DNA of 20,497 bases from Echinococcus granulosus (taxonomy: Eukaryota > Platyhelminthes > Cestoda > Cyclophyllidea > Taeniidae), in the NCBI RefSeq assembly GCF_000524195.1, contig NW_020170389.1:1302059-1322555 (forward strand), read 5' to 3'. Each line of letters starts with the position of its first letter. Within the stretch, counting starts at the first letter, position 1. Both the position numbers and the translations under genes were made by a program. Positions 18,201-20,497 of this stretch are shown here, in pieces. The notes under the pieces are model-generated. The model was not told the origin of the DNA. It saw only the letters and a list, made by a program, of their open reading frames with translations, and did not search any database.

Positions 18201-20394
18201 GAGGCGTTTTATTTTCTGCTTTTGCATTTAAAGCTAAAGAGAAAGTAACAACACAAAATTTCAGGAATCGCATTGTGATTTTGTGATCGTTGATGATGTG
18301 CAAAAAGGAAATAGACTTGCCGGCAACTCCAATTGTCCAAAAACAACTGATTGTCGAAATACAGTAAAGCAAATTGTCTGCGATGTCTCAATTTCAAAAA
18401 TAAATGTCTAAATCAAAGTGGAGAAAATTTTGTTAGTATAAACTATTTAGTAGTGAATACAAGTTAATTGTTACTTTTTCACCTGGTCCCAACGAGGATT
18501 CTTGGTATTTATGCTTTTTGTCTTGGCCACCAATTCAAACTGACCATAAAAGTCAACTTCTATTGCAACGTAGTAGGCTGTGAGAAAGGCAATCAAATCC
18601 ATGGTAGCATACTTTTGATAGTAAATACTTTCGAAGAGAAGTAAATTAAAATACATCAAGTGATGTTGATAAGAGGTGAAAAACTTACGCCCAGGCTCGG
18701 TCAGTCCACCAATTTCGTGTACATGTACCTCCAAGATTCCGCTTAAAGCATTCCCTATTTATTAAATAAAATATTAATTTCATTCTATGGAATCTGGCAT
18801 TCATGTATTAATTAATTCACTTGCCTGAAATGATCACTTTCCCCAATTTACTGAGAGGAACAGCCTAGAACGAAAAAAATCCGTTTTAATATATAGTGCA
18901 TAAATAGTTGTGACTTACAGTTTTACAGTGGTTTATCATGTGGGAAAGCTCATTTTTCAGTATCTCATCCTGCGCTGACGTCTCTGAATCAATGCTCAAT
19001 TTGTGCGCATTGGCAGTACGTCGTGAATCACGGATGGCAGAAAATGGTCGTATTATCGAATTGCGCTTTGAGACCTTGAAAAAAAATGCATACAAACCAA
19101 CCTTATAGCACTCTATATTAAAATAACTGTTTGTAATAACGTCAGCAGCTATTATGCCTTTGAAATTGATGAAAAAATTGCATAAAGTGAGTGGACTTAG
19201 ATGTTTCAACCTACCGGGGCTGAACTCTGGCGTCTAGACGACGGTCTACAGGCAGCTTTTGCACTCATAATGGCGGATCCCCAGGCGATGCGTTCCTTTT
19301 CTGAGGCCATTAGAAGGCAGTATCTTTGTCCATCAGCTGCACTGATGAATAATGGCAGCTTCGGCGCTTGCAGAACCAATTCCGCTTGCTGACGAAAAAA
19401 ACCATTTAGAAGCTTGCAATTAGAGCCTTGGCCCATTAATCGTTCTAGCTATTTATTCGGTTCGCCTTATTTAAACACCTTAAAATACCCACAAATTAGC
19501 AAAACTCACTAGATCATAGAGATAAGACCGAAGCCTATGAATCTTGGGGAATTTCAACTTCTGCCTTTTCGACTAAAGTGCCATAAAAGTGGGCTTATAA
19601 ATAGCTGATCGTATAATCTTCCCGTGTTATTGTAATAAGCCTACCTCTTTGTCCAACTTACTGGTCTCCTCTTGCAATTCCTGCCGAGCTTTTACTATTT
19701 TACGCTTCAGAGTTTCAATCTTTTGGAGACGTTCAAGTAGGTATTCTTCATCGAATGCTACACAATTTAAATATGTATGAAAACAAAAACTGTGTAGATT
19801 AAAAGCGCGACTATTATGTATTTTCGACTGTCTATAGTAAATGGAATCCCAAATATTTAAAGCAACGTGACTGTTACACGGTAGTTTGGTAGACCTAATG
19901 TACCATTAGTAGAAGTAGACGTTCCTCTACTACCGTTAATAAACGAGACCCACCTATCCCTTTAGAATCGAGGGAGTTCAACTGCTCGAGCGGAATAAAC
20001 CATTTCACCTCATAGCGACTGATGGTCTTTGCATTCATAACTAAGTCAGATTGATCCTTTGCGTTCGCGGAAATTGATGCTGTATCACTATCGGAGTCTT
20101 GAATGAAGTGTCTGCAAACCAAGCATGCATAGTTGACTATTTCTCCAGTGAATCTTCCCATCTCAAACACTAGTTTAAGCATTCGCTTTAATAAGTAAAA
20201 ATGGACTATTACGAGATGATCATAGTGCTTATTAGAGCATTTAAATTGCCAGTCTTGAGTTACTTTTGATGGACTAGGAGTGCAAAAGTTCGTGATCTTT
20301 CTGCTACAATGCAGCGATCGCATCTCTGTACCTGTCTTATGTATTAATAGCTTACATACGTATTAGAAGCTGCTCGTCTTGCGTAACCTCAAAT
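15028..20394 (-). CDS. BCR/ABR: BCR/ABR-type Rho regulator, 3' part (PH, C2, RhoGAP)
   Basis: Vertebrate BCR and ABR combine a DH-PH exchange module, a C2 domain and a RhoGAP domain that acts on Rac-class GTPases. Exons in coding order: 20356-20394 (tentative), 19954-20111, 19645-19757, 19215-19388, 18919-19074, 18825-18864, 18689-18754, 18483-18577, 18321-18407, 17876-17947, 17697-17806, 17052-17245, 16406-16612, 16046-16151, 15028-15295. All phases chain, giving about 627 residues to the stop. Landmarks: YEVKWFIPL (BCR: YDCKWYIPL) and RIAWGSAI in the PH domain; KNPRWDQTFIFEI in C2; CVEEIERRGLQEEGIYRICG with the arginine finger; LLKIFFRELPEP; DNKMNLGNLS. The DH domain lies off the right edge. 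Two introns use GC donors. The RhoGAP domain has a loop insertion and an altered FGP motif. Orthology to both BCR and ABR is likely, as one invertebrate gene often corresponds to the vertebrate pair; I cannot choose between them. Confidence 0.93.
16046..16151 (-). CDS. BCR/ABR: BCR/ABR exon: RhoGAP helices
   Basis: Acceptor TTATTCTATAG| and donor ATTCG|GTAGGT; two bases in, two out. SRILQKMPRVNLDTFRYLMD and HLIR match LLLSLPEANLLTFLFLLDHLKR of BCR. Confidence 0.93.
16406..16612 (-). CDS. BCR/ABR: BCR/ABR exon: RhoGAP middle with a loop insertion
   Basis: Acceptor TAAATTCCAG| and donor GCTTCAG|GTACTT; two bases in, one base out, 69 codons. About 25 residues with no BCR counterpart (from VPKRPCSSGS to LYQFYALD) come first. 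Then GDYDINVISSLLKIFFRELP matches MDVNAIAGTLKLYFRELP, including the conserved Lys and Arg, followed by EPVIPTNSFGDLVKAS. Confidence 0.93.
17052..17245 (-). CDS. BCR/ABR: BCR/ABR exon: RhoGAP start with arginine finger
   Basis: Acceptor TTTAACTCTAG| and donor CGTG|GTAAGT; one base in, one base out. A charged linker (RDQADRERLKKQIGG) leads to ELRVPVLVTACVEEIERRG and EEGIYRICG, where the Arg is the catalytic finger of RhoGAP domains (BCR: GIYRVSG). Confidence 0.95.
17697..17806 (-). CDS. BCR/ABR: BCR/ABR exon: last C2 strand and linker to RhoGAP
   Basis: Acceptor TTAATTTTAG|. VYLQTSILYNERE matches IEVKLSVKFNSRE of BCR, and STKQSDVFG matches SRKQTGVFG. The donor chosen is TTGAA|GTTCGT, the only GT exit in phase 2 before the frame closes, as needed to meet the next exon. 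It is a weak site, so the low-coordinate end is less certain. Confidence 0.83.
17876..17947 (-). CDS. BCR/ABR: BCR/ABR exon: variable C2 loop
   Basis: Acceptor ATATTGATAG| and donor GAACCA|GTAAGC; phase 0 to 0, 24 codons. LEEDQLDQKNASHSLKTNET fills the position of PQALQDRDWQRTVIAMNG in BCR, before the final C2 strand. The sequence itself is poorly conserved; the placement rests on phase and flanking matches. Confidence 0.8.
17948..18320 (-). other. Second GC-AG intron in BCR/ABR (373 nt)
   Basis: Donor TTGCCG|GCAAGT at 18321/18320 and acceptor TTGATAG| ending at 17948. Phase 0. An unused-looking but strong acceptor lies within it at 18234-18235, next to an open frame (see the cassette entry). 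Confidence 0.75.
18148..18233 (-). CDS. BCR/ABR: Possible alternative cassette exon in BCR/ABR C2
   Basis: A very good acceptor (TACTTTCTCTTTAG|) opens an 86-nt frame with a weak donor AAA|GTTTAC. If the preceding exon extends 4 bases to the GT donor at 18315-18316, this cassette adds 30 codons (including NKTPLEIHITPYVSPITW) and returns to frame at 17947. The main path that skips it aligns better with BCR, so this is either alternative or unused. Confidence 0.25.
18321..18407 (-). CDS. BCR/ABR: BCR/ABR exon: C2 strands, with a GC donor
   Basis: Acceptor TTGATTTAG| and donor TTGCCG|GCAAGT; phase 0 to 0, 29 codons. TFIFEIETSQTICFTVF is a typical C2 strand pair (BCR: EEFEIELEGSQTLRILCY), and FGQLELP matches GKGQVQLD. 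The GC donor splices in frame to 17947. A GT four bases further on offers an alternative with the cassette at 18148-18233. Confidence 0.85.
18483..18577 (-). CDS. BCR/ABR: BCR/ABR exon: C2 core
   Basis: Acceptor CCTTTCTCACAG| and donor GACCAG|GTGAAA; two bases in, phase 0 out. YYVAIEVDFYGQFELVAKTK and TKNPRWDQ match YCTLEVDSFGYFVNKAKTR and AEPNWNE of BCR. Confidence 0.93.
18689..18754 (-). CDS. BCR/ABR: BCR/ABR exon: first C2 strand
   Basis: Acceptor TTAATAAATAG| and donor GGGC|GTAAGT; two bases in, one base out. NALSGILEVHVHEIGGLTEP matches GLYGFLNVIVHSATGFKQSS, the opening strand of the BCR C2 domain. Confidence 0.9.
18755..18824 (-). other. GC-AG intron in BCR/ABR (70 nt)
   Basis: Donor TTTCAG|GCAAGT at 18825/18824 and acceptor AAATAG| ending at 18755. 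Phase 1, and the joined codon (GGG) restores the C2 frame. GC donors are a known minor class processed by the major spliceosome. Confidence 0.87.
18825..18864 (-). CDS. BCR/ABR: BCR/ABR 40-nt exon before C2, with a GC donor
   Basis: Acceptor TTCGTTCTAG| and donor TTTCAG|GCAAGT. Encodes AVPLSKLGKVIIS plus one base. The C2-preceding SIPL motif of BCR corresponds to AVPL. There is no GT donor that keeps frame. The GC donor has the extended AG|GCAAGT consensus typical of GC-AG introns. Confidence 0.87.
18919..19074 (-). CDS. BCR/ABR: BCR/ABR exon: PH-C2 linker
   Basis: Acceptor TTTTTTTTCAAG| and donor AAAACT|GTAAGT; phase 0 to 0, 52 codons. Basic and Ser-rich at first (VSKRNSIIRPFSAIRDSRRT), then ELSHMINHCKT, which matches the ELQMLTNSCVKLQT segment that precedes the C2 domain in BCR. 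Confidence 0.9.
19215..19388 (-). CDS. BCR/ABR: BCR/ABR exon: C-terminal half of the PH domain
   Basis: Acceptor TTTTTTCGTCAG| and donor GCCCCG|GTAGGT; phase 0 to 0, 58 codons. Contains LPLFISAADGQRYCLLMASE and ERIAWGSAI; the Trp is the near-invariant residue of the final PH helix (BCR: RAEWRENI). Ends in a basic Ser/Arg-rich linker (CRPSSRRQSSAP). Confidence 0.93.
19645..19757 (-). CDS. BCR/ABR: BCR/ABR exon: helical insert of the PH domain
   Basis: Acceptor TTGTGTAG| and donor AAAGAG|GTAGGC. Enters with two bases and exits phase 0 (37 codons in all). FDEEYLLERLQKIETLKRK and the charged run after it correspond to the PDEELDALKIKISQIKSD helix that interrupts the PH domain in BCR and ABR. Predicted coiled coil. 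Confidence 0.92.
19954..20111 (-). CDS. BCR/ABR: BCR/ABR exon: PH domain, KWFIPL strand
   Basis: Acceptor GGTTTGCAG| at 20112-20113, donor GGATAG|GTGGGT after 19954. Enters phase 2, exits phase 1. Encodes an acidic and Ser-rich loop (QDSDSDTASISANAK) followed by SRYEVKWFIPLEQL, the counterpart of QQYDCKWYIPLTDL in BCR. The same frame stays open upstream to 20323, but the family match begins only within this exon. Confidence 0.88.
20356..20394 (-). CDS. BCR/ABR: BCR/ABR tentative exon at the start of the PH domain
   Basis: Acceptor ACGAAACAG| then a 39-nt open segment coding FEVTQDEQLLIR, ending at donor CGTAT|GTAAGC. Entry and exit are both in phase 2, which joins in frame to 20111 and gives LLIRIHFIQDSDSD. 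This loosely matches the BCR segment leading into RHVFLFTD. A rival donor 4 bases earlier (ATAC|GTATGT) and an open frame at 20112-20322 leave room for another exon in between, so the PH strands here are uncertain. Confidence 0.45.
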
Positions 20395-20497
20395 CTGTTT
20401 CGTCATACGGAGCTTAGGATAGTTACAATGATTCTCTTAGGCTTCTGCCAAGCTGAATTAATCAGGGTTTATCCGTTAAAGTAACCAACAAAGTAGG

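Overview
The window is eukaryotic nuclear DNA, almost certainly from an invertebrate animal. Two genes of metazoan families are split into phase-consistent exons with AG|GT-type splice sites inside AT-rich non-coding DNA. There are no bacterial features: no operons, Shine-Dalgarno-led ORFs, IS elements or CRISPR. The divergence of both proteins and the mix of very short introns (54-75 nt) with 2-3 kb introns would fit a parasitic flatworm. That is a best guess; nothing here fixes the species.

Layout. 1-2349: no recognisable gene; upstream region of the first gene. 2362-10519 (+): a complete five-exon tyrosylprotein sulfotransferase gene (TPST, 339 aa deduced), a Golgi type II membrane enzyme that sulfates tyrosines of secreted and membrane proteins. 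Its four introns (898, 2978, 810 and 2452 nt) make up most of the left half. 10520-15027: about 4.5 kb between the two converging genes, holding a plausible TPST polyadenylation signal at 10726 and one unexplained minus-strand ORF near 14404-14700. 15028 to at least 20111, probably 20394 (-): the 3' part of a BCR/ABR-type Rho regulator. Fourteen confident exons encode most of a PH domain with its helical insert, a C2 domain, a complete RhoGAP domain and a C-terminal tail. The DH (RhoGEF) domain expected upstream lies beyond the right edge.

The genes are tail to tail and have no evident functional link: one acts in the Golgi lumen, the other on cytosolic Rho-family GTPases.

The most interesting points are: two GC-AG introns in the BCR/ABR gene, one overlapping a frame-preserving alternative path with a 30-codon insert in the C2 domain; a RhoGAP domain that keeps the arginine finger but has an altered FGP motif and a loop insertion; a TPST in which two arginines of the substrate-binding region are histidines; and a possible trans-splice acceptor just before the TPST start codon. 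I found no convincing new biological system beyond these.
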